Shown here in pieces: positions 9,556 to 17,186 of a DNA stretch of 24,224 nt. Made by a program: the position numbers and the translations under genes. The notes beneath the pieces are model-generated. The model saw only the letters and a list, made by a program, of their open reading frames with translations, made no database searches and was not told the origin of the DNA. Origin of the DNA: Enterobacteriaceae bacterium UBA2655. Lineage in GTDB: Bacteria > Pseudomonadota > Gammaproteobacteria > Enterobacterales > Enterobacteriaceae. The first letter of the stretch is position 1. Each line of letters starts with the position of its first letter. The DNA is taken from assembly GCA_002359495.1 (NCBI GenBank), contig DENB01000048.1, forward strand, positions 902 through 25,125, in the 5' to 3' direction.

Positions 9556-12500
9556 AAATTGTTTTGCAGCAGGGTGCGCAGTTCCGTCAGCAGCGCGATT
9601 AAACGGGCGACGCCCTCAGGCTCCGCCTGCTGCTCCAGCTCCCGACAGAGCGCGCTCAACGACGCCAGGCCGAACATATCCAGCGCGCCGCGCTGGCGAT
9701 GCAAGGATGAAGAGAGCGACAGGGAAGGCGTTTGTTGCCACGCCTGCAGTCCGGCCAGAGTCCGCTCGATGCCTTCCGTTTGTAACAGCAAAAAGCGCTG
9801 GCGATTGTCGCCGTTCAGCAGCGCGGGCGGCAGCATGCGTAGCGAAAATTCGCGCAGCTCCGGCGATAAAAGGGAGGCGGCAGGTTGCAGAGCGCGCAGG
9901 GCGCGCTTCAGATCTCGCAGCGTCAGCGGCTTCGTCAGGCAGCACGCCATGCCGGCCGACAAACACGCCTCGCTGGCGCTGCGCTGAGCGTCGGCCGTCA
10001 CGCCCCAAACGGGCAGGGCGGGATAGCGCTGCCGCACGGCGGCGGCCAGCGCGAAGCCATCCATTTCCGGCATCTGGCAGTCGGTCATCACCAAATCGAA
10101 CGCGCGCTCATTTAGCCGCGCCAGCGCTTCCGCGCCGCTGCCTGCGCAGACCGTCTGCTGTCGCAGATGGATTAGCTGTTCCTGCAATAACAGCAATCCC
10201 AACGGATTATCATCCACCACCAAAATAGTGAATTCCGGCAGCGGCGCAGACTCGCTGCCGTCGTCCGGGTCAGTTCGAATGGCCGCCGCCGCCATTTTCG
10301 GCAGCGAAAGCGCGACCTCTACCCGGGTGCCCTGGCCGGGTTGGCTGCTGAGGCGAATAGAGCCGCCCATCATCTCGATTAGGACGCGGCAGATATAGAG
10401 TCCCAACCCGCTGCCGCCGTCGGCCGCGCCCGACTCGCCTTGCTCGAAAGGTCGAAACAGCCGCTGGCGGGTTTTTTCATCGATACCCTTACCGTTATCT
10501 TCAACCCGCAGCAGCAGATGCAGATAATTCTCGCTATCGGCGCTGACCAGGGCCTGCAGCCCCACCTGGCCCGTCGCGGTGAATTTGATCGCGTTGCTCA
10601 GCAGGTTCGCCATGACCTGTTTCAGCCGTACGGCATCGGCCAGCACATCTCCCTGCAGCCGGGCATCCAGCTCAACCTTGATCGTCAGGCCCTTCTGCTG
10701 AGCGACGCCTTCAAACAGCAGGGCGATCGATTCCAGCAGGGGACGAATAGCGGCGCGCTCCGGCCGGAGCAGCAGTCGGTTCGCCTCGATACGCGCGACA
10801 TCAAGCAGATCGTTCATCAGGGAAAGCAGCGATTGCGCCGCTTCGTGAGCGATGTTGACCGAAGGGCGGGCGCGTTCATCCAGCTTCGGCCGCTGTAGCA
10901 CCAGCTCCAGCCTGCCGATAATGGCGCTGATAGGGGTGCGTATTTCATGGCTCAGGGTGGTCAAAAAGACGCTCTTCGCGCGGTTGGCATGATCGGCCAG
11001 CCGTTTCGCCCGGCGCAGCGCCAGAATGTGCCACAGAATACCCGCCAGAATCAGCAGCAGGGCGCCGCCCCAAAATGCCGCCATGCCGGGTTTCCGTTGC
11101 GCCTGCAGCGGCATGGAAGAGAAACTGCTGAGCCAGGCCTGGCGGGTAATGGCATGCAGATCTTCCGGGGGAATATTCAGCAGGGCTTTATTCAGAATAG
11201 CGACCAGCGCGATATTTTTACGTGAAGTGCCCAGGACGAAACGCATCGGTTCGGTGTCGAGGCCAGCGAGGATTTTCAGCTTGCCGGCATAACCGCGCGC
11301 CAGCATCGGCGAGGCAATAATCAGCGGCATGACGATCGCATCCGCCTTGCCGCTTGCCACCCACTCCAGACCCGTACGCCAGCTGTCAGCCTGCAGAAGC
11401 TGTCGCCGCTGGTACTGGTCGAGCCAGCGCTCGGGCGCAAGGCCCGGCAACGCCGCCAGGGTTTTCAGCGTCTGGATTTCCGTCACGTTTTTTCGGCTGA
11501 CGTAAACCCAGGAATTGAGCAACCATGCGCGCGTGGCCAGCATATCGTTGGACCAGACGTTTTCCTGCGTTGCGCCCGCCAGCAGGTCGCTATCGCCGCG
11601 CTTCACCGCCTCCAGCGCCTGCGGATAGCTGGCATAGCGATGAACGGTAAAGTACAGGCCGGTACGCAAGCCGATGGCGGTAAGGATATCCGCCGCGATG
11701 CCGCGCAGGCGGTTGTTTTTATCAAACCAGGCGAGCGGCGCGCTTCCTTCCACTACCGCCACGTTAAGAGTGGGCCGATCGGCTATCCACTGGCGTTCAA
11801 GCGGCGTCAGGTCCAGCGGACGTTCGCTTTGCGACAGCGGAATGCCGCCGTTCCAGCGCCGCATAATCTCGATTTTGGGCGCATCGGGCAGGGCGTTCAG
11901 CACGCGGTTGATTAGCGCTATCCAGCGCGCCTTTTGCGGCGGGGCGGCAAAGGCGAAACCGGCGTCGACGTGCTTTTTTAACGGCTGTATCTGCAGGTTG
12001 TTCAGGCTGGATTGATTAATCAGATAGCGTGCAACGATCGCGTTGCTAATCACCCGATCGATGCGATGAAAAGCCAGCTGTTCCAGCGCATGTCGGCCTG
12101 AACTGAAGGCGACGATCTCATCATCCGCATACTGCGACGCGAGTCGTGCCTGCAACGCCTCGCTGGTAAAAGCAATTTTTTTCGGCGATGTCGCCGCGGT
12201 GGGATGCGCAGCGTTGCTCACTTCGACGACGATATCGTCGCTATAGGGCTGGCTCAGCACCAGATCACGCTGCTGCTCCTCTGCTCCGGCTTGCGGGATC
12301 AGGTCGGCTTCGCCCTGTTCCAGCGCGTTAAGCGCCGCCTGCCGGGTGGGATAAAGCAGGACCTGCACCGAAACGTTGAGGTTGTCGGCGACCAGACCGA
12401 GAAAATCCGCGTTAATGCCGTCGTAATCATGCAGGCCCGAGGTGATGCTGAACGGGGGCGTTACCGGCGTCCAGATCGCCAGCCGCAGCTGGCGCTGTTC

Positions 12501-12653
12501 GCGCACCCAACGCCACTCATCCGGGGTCAGGCCGGGATCGGCCAGCACCGCCCGGGTGCGCGCCAGCAGCTTCAGCGGTTCCGGCATGCCCTGCGCGCCA
12601 GAGACGAAGCCGATAATCACTAGCGACAACAATAGCCTAAAGAACGCGCTCAT
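9540..12653 (-). CDS. EvgS/BvgS-type hybrid sensor histidine kinase
   Basis: Inner-membrane kinase of 1037 residues that should pass phosphate His-Asp-His-Asp to the adjacent regulator. Domains in order: signal peptide (1-22); two periplasmic solute-binding (SBP_bac_3/venus-flytrap) domains, about 55-270 and 295-512; one membrane segment (526-546); HisKA with phospho-acceptor His569 in LSHEIRTP; HATPase with N-box NLLSNAIKF (683-691), DNGKG (719-723) and GSGLGL (748-753); receiver (808-920) with acidic pair Asp814/Asp815, phospho-acceptor Asp858 in MTDCQMPEMDG and Lys908; and Hpt domain (about 930-1037) with His985 in LHRQRGALDMFG. All catalytic residues are present. Only about 22 residues separate the membrane segment from His569, so there is no PAS domain, unlike BvgS. 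The start codon overlaps the regulator's stop (ATGA). The ligand is unknown. Confidence 0.92.
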   Translation of the reverse strand: MSAFFRLLLSLVIIGFVSGAQGMPEPLKLLARTRAVLADPGLTPDEWRWVREQRQLRLAIWTPVTPPFSITSGLHDYDGINADFLGLVADNLNVSVQVLLYPTRQAALNALEQGEADLIPQAGAEEQQRDLVLSQPYSDDIVVEVSNAAHPTAATSPKKIAFTSEALQARLASQYADDEIVAFSSGRHALEQLAFHRIDRVISNAIVARYLINQSSLNNLQIQPLKKHVDAGFAFAAPPQKARWIALINRVLNALPDAPKIEIMRRWNGGIPLSQSERPLDLTPLERQWIADRPTLNVAVVEGSAPLAWFDKNNRLRGIAADILTAIGLRTGLYFTVHRYASYPQALEAVKRGDSDLLAGATQENVWSNDMLATRAWLLNSWVYVSRKNVTEIQTLKTLAALPGLAPERWLDQYQRRQLLQADSWRTGLEWVASGKADAIVMPLIIASPMLARGYAGKLKILAGLDTEPMRFVLGTSRKNIALVAILNKALLNIPPEDLHAITRQAWLSSFSSMPLQAQRKPGMAAFWGGALLLILAGILWHILALRRAKRLADHANRAKSVFLTTLSHEIRTPISAIIGRLELVLQRPKLDERARPSVNIAHEAAQSLLSLMNDLLDVARIEANRLLLRPERAAIRPLLESIALLFEGVAQQKGLTIKVELDARLQGDVLADAVRLKQVMANLLSNAIKFTATGQVGLQALVSADSENYLHLLLRVEDNGKGIDEKTRQRLFRPFEQGESGAADGGSGLGLYICRVLIEMMGGSIRLSSQPGQGTRVEVALSLPKMAAAAIRTDPDDGSESAPLPEFTILVVDDNPLGLLLLQEQLIHLRQQTVCAGSGAEALARLNERAFDLVMTDCQMPEMDGFALAAAVRQRYPALPVWGVTADAQRSASEACLSAGMACCLTKPLTLRDLKRALRALQPAASLLSPELREFSLRMLPPALLNGDNRQRFLLLQTEGIERTLAGLQAWQQTPSLSLSSSLHRQRGALDMFGLASLSALCRELEQQAEPEGVARLIALLTELRTLLQNNFSYKS

Positions 12654-13267
12654 TTCACCTGCTCCAGCAGATCGAACAGCGCCTCCAGCGTTAAACCGCC
12701 GCTTTTTTCCAGCATGCGCGTTTTATAGGTGCTGACGGTTTTTGCGCTGATGCAGAGCAGACTGGCGATCGCCTGATGACTTTGACCCTGTTTCAGATAG
12801 CGCAGCACCGCCATTTCCCGATCGGAGAGGCGGGCCAGCGGCGATTCGGGCGCGCAGTCAGCAGCGAGATGTTTTGCGGCTTCAAACGCGCAGGCGGGAA
12901 AACAGCGGTAGCCTTCGGCCAATAGCTGGCACAAGCTCACAATGGCGGAGAGCGCGGTCTGTTTATTGACGAAACCTTCCGCGCCCGCCTGAAAGGCGCG
13001 CGCCGCATAGAGCTGTTCGGGTTGGCTGGTCATCACCAGCACTTTAATCGCAGGATCGAGCTGTTTGATGCGCGGCAGCATATCCATGCCGTCGCAGCCG
13101 TTAAGCTCAATATCCAGAATAACAATTTCCGGCCGACATTCGCGAATCAGCGGCAGAAGCCGTTCGCCGCCGCAGGTGACGGGCTGAAACGTCGTCTCTT
13201 CTTCCAGCAAGACTTTAAGCGCGAAACAAATAGCGGGATGATCATCCACGATTAACAGGGCAGGCAT
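12650..13267 (-). CDS. EvgA/BvgA-like response regulator (NarL family)
   Basis: Cytoplasmic transcription factor of 205 residues. The receiver domain (1-120) has acidic pair Asp8/Asp9, phospho-acceptor Asp52 in VILDIE, Thr80 and Lys102. The LuxR-type helix-turn-helix covers about 146-203, with LSDREMAVLRYLKQGQ and the recognition stretch ISAKTVSTYKTRMLEK, which is very close to EvgA's ISNKTVSTYKSRLMEK. The GYRCFP segment after the receiver also matches EvgA (GYCYFP). The start follows AGGA at 5 bases. The stop overlaps the kinase start by four bases (ATGA), so the two are translationally coupled in a regulator-kinase operon as in evgAS. Its DNA targets are unknown; the nearest candidates are the sites at 9527-9555. 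Confidence 0.93.
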   Translation of the reverse strand: MPALLIVDDHPAICFALKVLLEEETTFQPVTCGGERLLPLIRECRPEIVILDIELNGCDGMDMLPRIKQLDPAIKVLVMTSQPEQLYAARAFQAGAEGFVNKQTALSAIVSLCQLLAEGYRCFPACAFEAAKHLAADCAPESPLARLSDREMAVLRYLKQGQSHQAIASLLCISAKTVSTYKTRMLEKSGGLTLEALFDLLEQVK

Positions 13268-13308
13268 AGTCTTCCTGACTGATTAAGCCATCCATTTTGG
13301 CGAAAGCC

Positions 13309-13338
13309 ATTATGCACGAATCGCGTAATGCGCGACAG
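13309..13338 (-). promoter_or_regulatory. Weak candidate promoter of the two-component operon
   Basis: On the minus strand CTGTCG (13333-13338) and CATAAT (13309-13314) have 18-bp spacing, within the 71-bp gap after epmB. The -10 is good and the -35 poor, which would fit an activator-dependent promoter. Confidence 0.35.
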
Positions 13339-14367
13339 CTACTCCTGACGCAGCTGCAAATCCAGCGGCGTTTTACTCGGCTCGCCGCCGATTTCACGCG
13401 CCAGCTTTGGCACCATATAGCCGGAAACCAGTCCCAGCAGCTCACGCACCAGCGCCCGCGCCTTCTCATCCGAAACAAAGAAGTGCGCCGCGCCCTGCAC
13501 TTTGTCCAGCACATGCAGGTAGTAGGGCAGAATGCCGGCATCAAACAGCGCGTTGCTGAGCGCGGCCAGCGTGTGGGCATTGTCATTGACGCCGCGCAGC
13601 AGCACGCTCTGGTTAAGCAGCGTGACGCCTGCTCGCTTCAGCATTAGCATGCCGTGGCGCAGATCGTCGTCAATCTCCTGCGCATGGTTGATATGGGTCA
13701 CCATCAGCACCTGCAGACGCGACTGCGCCAGCCGCTGACACAGCCCTTCCGTTATGCGCGCCGGGATCACCACCGGCAGGCGGCTGTGAATGCGCAGCCG
13801 CTTCAGATGGGGAATCGCTTCCAGCTCGCTTATCAGCCACGCCAGCTCATGATCCTTCGCCATTAGCGGATCGCCGCCGGAAAAGATGATCTCGTCCAGC
13901 TCAGGATGATCGGCGATATAGGCCAGGGCGTTTTGCCAGTTGCGCTTGTTGCCCTGATTATCCTGATAGGGAAAATGGCGGCGGAAGCAGTAGCGGCAGT
14001 TCACCGCGCAGCCGCCTTTAACCAGCAGCAGCGCACGGTTTCTATACTTATGCAGTAAGCCGGGCACCACGCTGCTCTGTTCGTCGAGCGGATCGGCGCT
14101 GTAGCCTGGCGCCTCATAAAACTCCTGACGGCTGGTCAGCACCTGCAGCAGCAGAGGATCCTGCGCATCGCCTTTTTTCATCCGCCGGATGAAGGCATGA
14201 GGCACGCGCAGGGCGAAAAGACGGCGCGCATCGTTGCCGTCCGTCAGCTCCGCATGCTGATCGAGAGCTAAAAGTCGTAGTAATTCATTGGGTTCAGTCA
14301 CAACATCAGCGAGTTGCTGCAACCAATCTTCTCTGGAAGGGGTTTTTAGGGTTACAATGTGTGCCAT
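13339..14367 (-). CDS. epmB: EF-P-directed lysine 2,3-aminomutase EpmB
   Basis: Radical-SAM enzyme that converts (S)-alpha-lysine to (R)-beta-lysine, the group later attached to elongation factor P. The 342-residue product carries the iron-sulfur motif CxxxCxxC as CAVNCRYC (Cys120, Cys124, Cys127) in GGCAVNCRYCFRRHFPY, and the SAM-binding GGD-type stretch IIFSGGDPL. The C-terminus REIGGEPSKTPLDLQLRQE is the usual one. The gene diverges from efp, 41 bp away, as in E. coli (yjeK/efp). Its 3' end is the right copy of the direct repeat whose decayed partner lies at 6610-6750. This copy appears intact and is presumably the working gene. Confidence 0.97.
   Translation of the reverse strand: MAHIVTLKTPSREDWLQQLADVVTEPNELLRLLALDQHAELTDGNDARRLFALRVPHAFIRRMKKGDAQDPLLLQVLTSRQEFYEAPGYSADPLDEQSSVVPGLLHKYRNRALLLVKGGCAVNCRYCFRRHFPYQDNQGNKRNWQNALAYIADHPELDEIIFSGGDPLMAKDHELAWLISELEAIPHLKRLRIHSRLPVVIPARITEGLCQRLAQSRLQVLMVTHINHAQEIDDDLRHGMLMLKRAGVTLLNQSVLLRGVNDNAHTLAALSNALFDAGILPYYLHVLDKVQGAAHFFVSDEKARALVRELLGLVSGYMVPKLAREIGGEPSKTPLDLQLRQE
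13358..13414. repeat. Right copy of the epmB 3'-end direct repeat
   Basis: This stretch matches 6629-6685 at 46 of 57 positions in the same orientation, including the run ACGCGCCAGCTT and the run AATCCAGCGGC. The two copies bracket about 6.6 kb of accessory genes. Confidence 0.7.
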
Positions 14368-14408
14368 TTTTTTGGCTAAGTACCAGTATCAATTTGTAGA
14401 GGGCCTTC

Positions 14409-14975
14409 ATGGCGACTTATTCTAGCAACGATTTCCGTTCCGGTCTTAAAATCATGTTCGAAGGCGAGCCTTATGCCATCGAATCCAGCGAGTTTGTTAA
14501 ACCGGGCAAAGGCCAGGCTTTCGCACGCGTGAAAATGCGTCGTCTGCTGACCGGCTCGCGCGTTGAGAAAACCTTTAAATCTACCGATTCCGCGGAAGGC
14601 GCTGACGTTGTCGATATGACGCTGCAGTACTCTTACAACGATGGCGATTTCTTCTACTTCATGCACCCGGAGACCTTCGAACAGTATCAGGTCGAAGCTA
14701 AGGTGCTGGAAGACGTGCAGAAATGGCTGCAGGATAACGCTGAATGTATCGTCACGCTGTGGAACAACAAAGCCATCGCCGTTCAGCCGCCGAACTTCAT
14801 CGAAGCTGAAATCACCGAAACCGATCCGGGCCTGAAAGGCGACACTGCCGGCACCGGCGGTAAGCCTGCGACCCTGACCACCGGCGCCGTGGTGAAGGTG
14901 CCGCTGTTCGTCCAGATCGGCGAAGTGATCAAAGTCGACACTCGCTCGGGCGAATACGTTTCTCGCGTAAAATAA
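14409..14975 (+). CDS. efp: Elongation factor P
   Basis: Binds the ribosome between the P and E sites and rescues translation stalled at polyproline stretches. The 188-residue product has the family length. The modification site Lys34 is in the loop KPGKGQAF (31-38), where EpmA attaches beta-lysine made by EpmB, both encoded nearby. The three-domain KOW/OB layout is complete, ending [15 protein letters not shown] lies just before the ATG. The promoter must overlap the 41-bp gap and the epmB 5' end; TACAAT at 14353-14358 is a possible -10. A clear terminator follows. Confidence 0.98.
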   Translation: MATYSSNDFRSGLKIMFEGEPYAIESSEFVKPGKGQAFARVKMRRLLTGSRVEKTFKSTDSAEGADVVDMTLQYSYNDGDFFYFMHPETFEQYQVEAKVLEDVQKWLQDNAECIVTLWNNKAIAVQPPNFIEAEITETDPGLKGDTAGTGGKPATLTTGAVVKVPLFVQIGEVIKVDTRSGEYVSRVK

Positions 14976-14985
14976 GTACATAATC

Positions 14986-15010
14986 AGGCGCATCCCCGAT
15001 GCGCCTTTTT
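14986..15010 (+). terminator. Rho-independent terminator of efp
   Basis: AGGCGCATC and GATGCGCCT form a perfect 9-bp stem with a CCC loop and a T-tail, 11 bp after the efp stop. It separates efp from ecnA. Confidence 0.85.
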
Positions 15011-15029
15011 CATGTGTGAGTTTTGAAGA

Positions 15030-15161
15030 ATGAAAAAGCTGGCAATAATTGTCGCGTTGGCGTTTTTGGTCTCTTCAGCGCTGAGCGCCTGTAATACCTT
15101 CCGCGGCTTCGGCGAAGATGTGTCGCACCTTGGCGGAGCCATCTCCCACGCGGCGAACTGA
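15030..15161 (+). CDS. ecnA: Entericidin A lipoprotein
   Basis: Tiny (43-residue) lipoprotein, the antidote partner in the E. coli entericidin pair. It starts [16 protein letters not shown], has lipobox LSAC with Cys21, then the family core [23 protein letters not shown], close to EcnA (CNTARGFGEDIKHLGNSIS). A GAAG stretch precedes the ATG. It stands between efp and ecnB as in E. coli, and is separated from ecnB by a hairpin, so ecnB can be expressed alone. Confidence 0.92.
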   Translation: MKKLAIIVALAFLVSSALSACNTFRGFGEDVSHLGGAISHAAN

Positions 15162-15177
15162 GCGTCATCCGGTCCTG

Positions 15178-15215
15178 CGCGATGACGTCTGTCATCGCGA
15201 TCTTTTCTCCTTTTC
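15178..15215 (+). terminator. Probable terminator between ecnA and ecnB
   Basis: CGCGATGAC and GTCATCGCG form a perfect 9-bp stem with a GTCT loop (15178-15199), followed by a pyrimidine-rich tract (ATCTTTTCTCCTTTT). It begins 16 bp after the ecnA stop. Confidence 0.65.
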
Positions 15216-15304
15216 CTTTTTATCAACAGTTGATTAAGCAGCGGTTGGGATTCAGGCTATGCTTAAAACGCTGTACTTTTACTGCAACCAAAAAGGAAAT
15301 TGTC

Positions 15305-15439
15305 ATGTTAAAGAAAAGTATTGTCGCGATCTTCTCTGTACTGGTTCTCTCCTCACTGCTGAGCGCGTGCAATACCACGCGCGGCGTAGGCGAAGATGTT
15401 GAGGCGGGCGGCCAGGCTATTCAGCGCAGCACGCAGTAA
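15305..15439 (+). CDS. ecnB: Entericidin B lipoprotein
   Basis: 44-residue membrane lipoprotein; E. coli EcnB is a stationary-phase bacteriolytic toxin counteracted by EcnA and controlled by sigma-S and EnvZ/OmpR. The signal peptide ends in lipobox LSAC with Cys22, followed by [21 protein letters not shown]. The start is placed at MLKKSIVAI after AAGGAAA; a longer in-frame frame from 15182 would lose the lipoprotein signal and is rejected. The core shares CNTxRGxGEDV with ecnA, so the two are paralogs. The sigma-S control is known from E. coli and was not read from this sequence. Confidence 0.92.
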   Translation: MLKKSIVAIFSVLVLSSLLSACNTTRGVGEDVEAGGQAIQRSTQ

Positions 15440-15445
15440 TTCCAA

Positions 15446-15488
15446 CCGGTGCGAAACAGCGCGTTTCGTACCGGCATCTTTTTTCCGC
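15446..15488 (+). terminator. Terminator of ecnB, possibly two-way with blc
   Basis: CCGGTGCGAAAC and GTTTCGTACCGG form an 11/12-bp stem around AGCGC, followed by CATCTTTTTT. blc ends on the other strand at 15490, so the hairpin may serve both genes. Confidence 0.8.
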
Positions 15489-15489
15489 C

Positions 15490-16014
15490 TTATTCCTGCT
15501 TCACCCAGATAAGCGATTCAACCGGAAAGCCCGCCTGGCGCGCCTGCACGGTCAGCTTCTGCTTAACGCCCTCATCCAGCTGCGGCGTGCGCGACAAAAT
15601 CCACAGATAATGACGGTTCGGCCCGCAGACTAAGGCGTAGCGGTAGTCAGGATCGAGCGCGATCACGTTGTAACCGGCATAAAAGGGGCCGAAGAACGAG
15701 ACTTTAAGCGCCGCGCGCTGCGGGGCGCCGGTGAAGTAAGCCTTGCCTGTGCTCTCTTTCCAGCGATCTTTTTCCGGCTGATAGCCGCGATTCACCACTT
15801 TTAATCCGCCATCGTCGCGTTTGCTGTAGGTGGCGGTGACATGATCAAGCCCGCGCTCGAAACGGTGATCGAGACGGGCGATTTCGTACCACTGTCCCAG
15901 ATAGCGATCCGCCTCGAAGCCCTCTACCACATCGACGTTTTTCGGCGGCGTAATCGAGCAGGAGACGGAGAGCAGAGTGCCCAGACTGGCGGCCAGCGTT
16001 TTCCATATACTCAT
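15490..16014 (-). CDS. blc: Outer-membrane lipocalin Blc
   Basis: Lipoprotein of the lipocalin family that binds lysophospholipids or fatty acids at the outer membrane; in E. coli it is sigma-S dependent. The start is taken at MSIWKTLAASLG (16014) because AAGGAA lies upstream; a longer frame to 16098 would spoil the signal peptide. The 174-residue product has a lipobox ending SVSC (Cys19). It has the lipocalin motif DRYLGQWYEIARLDHRFERG and the later motifs DPDYRYALV and YLWILSRTP. It converges on ecnB. The E. coli neighbours sugE and ampC are absent. Confidence 0.94.
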   Translation of the reverse strand: MSIWKTLAASLGTLLSVSCSITPPKNVDVVEGFEADRYLGQWYEIARLDHRFERGLDHVTATYSKRDDGGLKVVNRGYQPEKDRWKESTGKAYFTGAPQRAALKVSFFGPFYAGYNVIALDPDYRYALVCGPNRHYLWILSRTPQLDEGVKQKLTVQARQAGFPVESLIWVKQE

Positions 16015-16177
16015 AACAGATTCCTTAGTGGTTGAATTTCTAAGTATAGAAAAAGCTGCCGCCAGCGGCGCGGCGCGACGGCCTGGCGCAAGGCGCATCT
16101 CTGTGCTAACGCGGCGTTGTTTGCTCGCGGTAATACAGGTAGACTTCCTCCCCCTGTCTGTCTGAGGAGTCTACATC

Positions 16178-17155
16178 ATGAGCGAAACGGCAAGCTGGCA
16201 GCCGAGCGCACCCATTGCCAATTTGTTGAAACGTGCGGCCGTCATGGCGGAAATACGCCGTTTCTTTGCCGATCGCGGCGTGCTGGAGGTGGAGACTCCC
16301 GCGATGAGCCAGGCGACCATTACCGATATTCACCTGTTCCCGTTCCAGACTCGTTTCGTCGGGCCTGGCGCGTCGCAGGGGTTGGATCTCTGGCTGATGA
16401 CCAGTCCTGAATATCATATGAAGCGTCTGCTGGCGGCAGGCAGCGGCCCGATTTATCAGCTTTGCCGCAGCTTTCGCAATGAAGAAGCGGGACGTCACCA
16501 TAATCCCGAATTCACCATGCTGGAGTGGTATCGTCCGCACTACGATATGTACCGCCTGATGAATGAGGTCGATGATCTGATCCAGCAGGTGCTGGAGTGC
16601 GACAGCGCGGAATCGCTCTCTTACCAGCAGGCCTTTATTCGCCATCTCGACCTGGATCCGCTCTCAGCGGACAAAACGCAGCTGCGCGAGGCGGCAGCCA
16701 AACTGGGCGCCGGCGAACTGGCCGAGGCGGAAGAGGATCGCGATACGCTGCTGCAGCTGCTGTTTATGCTGGGCGTAGAGCCGAAAATCGGACAGGAGAA
16801 ACCGGCGTTTGTTTATCACTTCCCGGCCAGCCAGGCGGCGCTGGCGGAGATCAGCACCGAAGACCACCGCGTAGCGGAGCGTTTCGAGGTTTATTACAAA
16901 GGCATCGAACTGGCGAACGGCTTTCGCGAACTCACCGACAGCCGCGAGCAGCGTCAGCGTTTCGAACAGGATAATCGTCGTCGCGCCGTGCGCGGCCTGC
17001 CGCAGCATCCTGTCGATACCAACCTGCTGGATGCGCTGGCGCACGGCATGCCGGACTGTTCCGGCGTGGCGCTGGGCGTGGATCGTCTGATTATGCTGGC
17101 GCTCAAGGCGCAATCGCTGAGCGAGGTGATCGCTTTCCCGGTGGATCGCTGCTAA
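16178..17155 (+). CDS. epmA: EF-P beta-lysine ligase EpmA (GenX/PoxA)
   Basis: Paralog of class II lysyl-tRNA synthetase without the tRNA anticodon-binding domain. It activates (R)-beta-lysine with ATP and attaches it to Lys34 of EF-P. The 325 residues include motif 2 [20 protein letters not shown] (99-118) and motif 3 [12 protein letters not shown] (296-307, Arg303). GAGGAG precedes the ATG. In E. coli epmA is separated from efp by sugE, ampC and the frd operon; here only ecnA, ecnB and blc intervene, so the three EF-P genes lie within 4 kb. Its 3' end faces degS, which is not its E. coli neighbour. Confidence 0.97.
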   Translation: MSETASWQPSAPIANLLKRAAVMAEIRRFFADRGVLEVETPAMSQATITDIHLFPFQTRFVGPGASQGLDLWLMTSPEYHMKRLLAAGSGPIYQLCRSFRNEEAGRHHNPEFTMLEWYRPHYDMYRLMNEVDDLIQQVLECDSAESLSYQQAFIRHLDLDPLSADKTQLREAAAKLGAGELAEAEEDRDTLLQLLFMLGVEPKIGQEKPAFVYHFPASQAALAEISTEDHRVAERFEVYYKGIELANGFRELTDSREQRQRFEQDNRRRAVRGLPQHPVDTNLLDALAHGMPDCSGVALGVDRLIMLALKAQSLSEVIAFPVDRC

Positions 17156-17186
17156 AAAGCATCGGGCTCGGCGCGTAGCGCCCGCG

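Noticed and set aside
9559..12735. Several plus-strand frames of 76-173 codons opposite the sensor kinase
   Set aside because: Arg/Ala/Gln-rich antisense shadows of a GC-rich gene.
15182..15304. N-terminal extension of entericidin B from an upstream ATG
   Set aside because: It would remove the lipoprotein signal from the N-terminus; the ATG at 15305 has a ribosome-binding site and the right family length.
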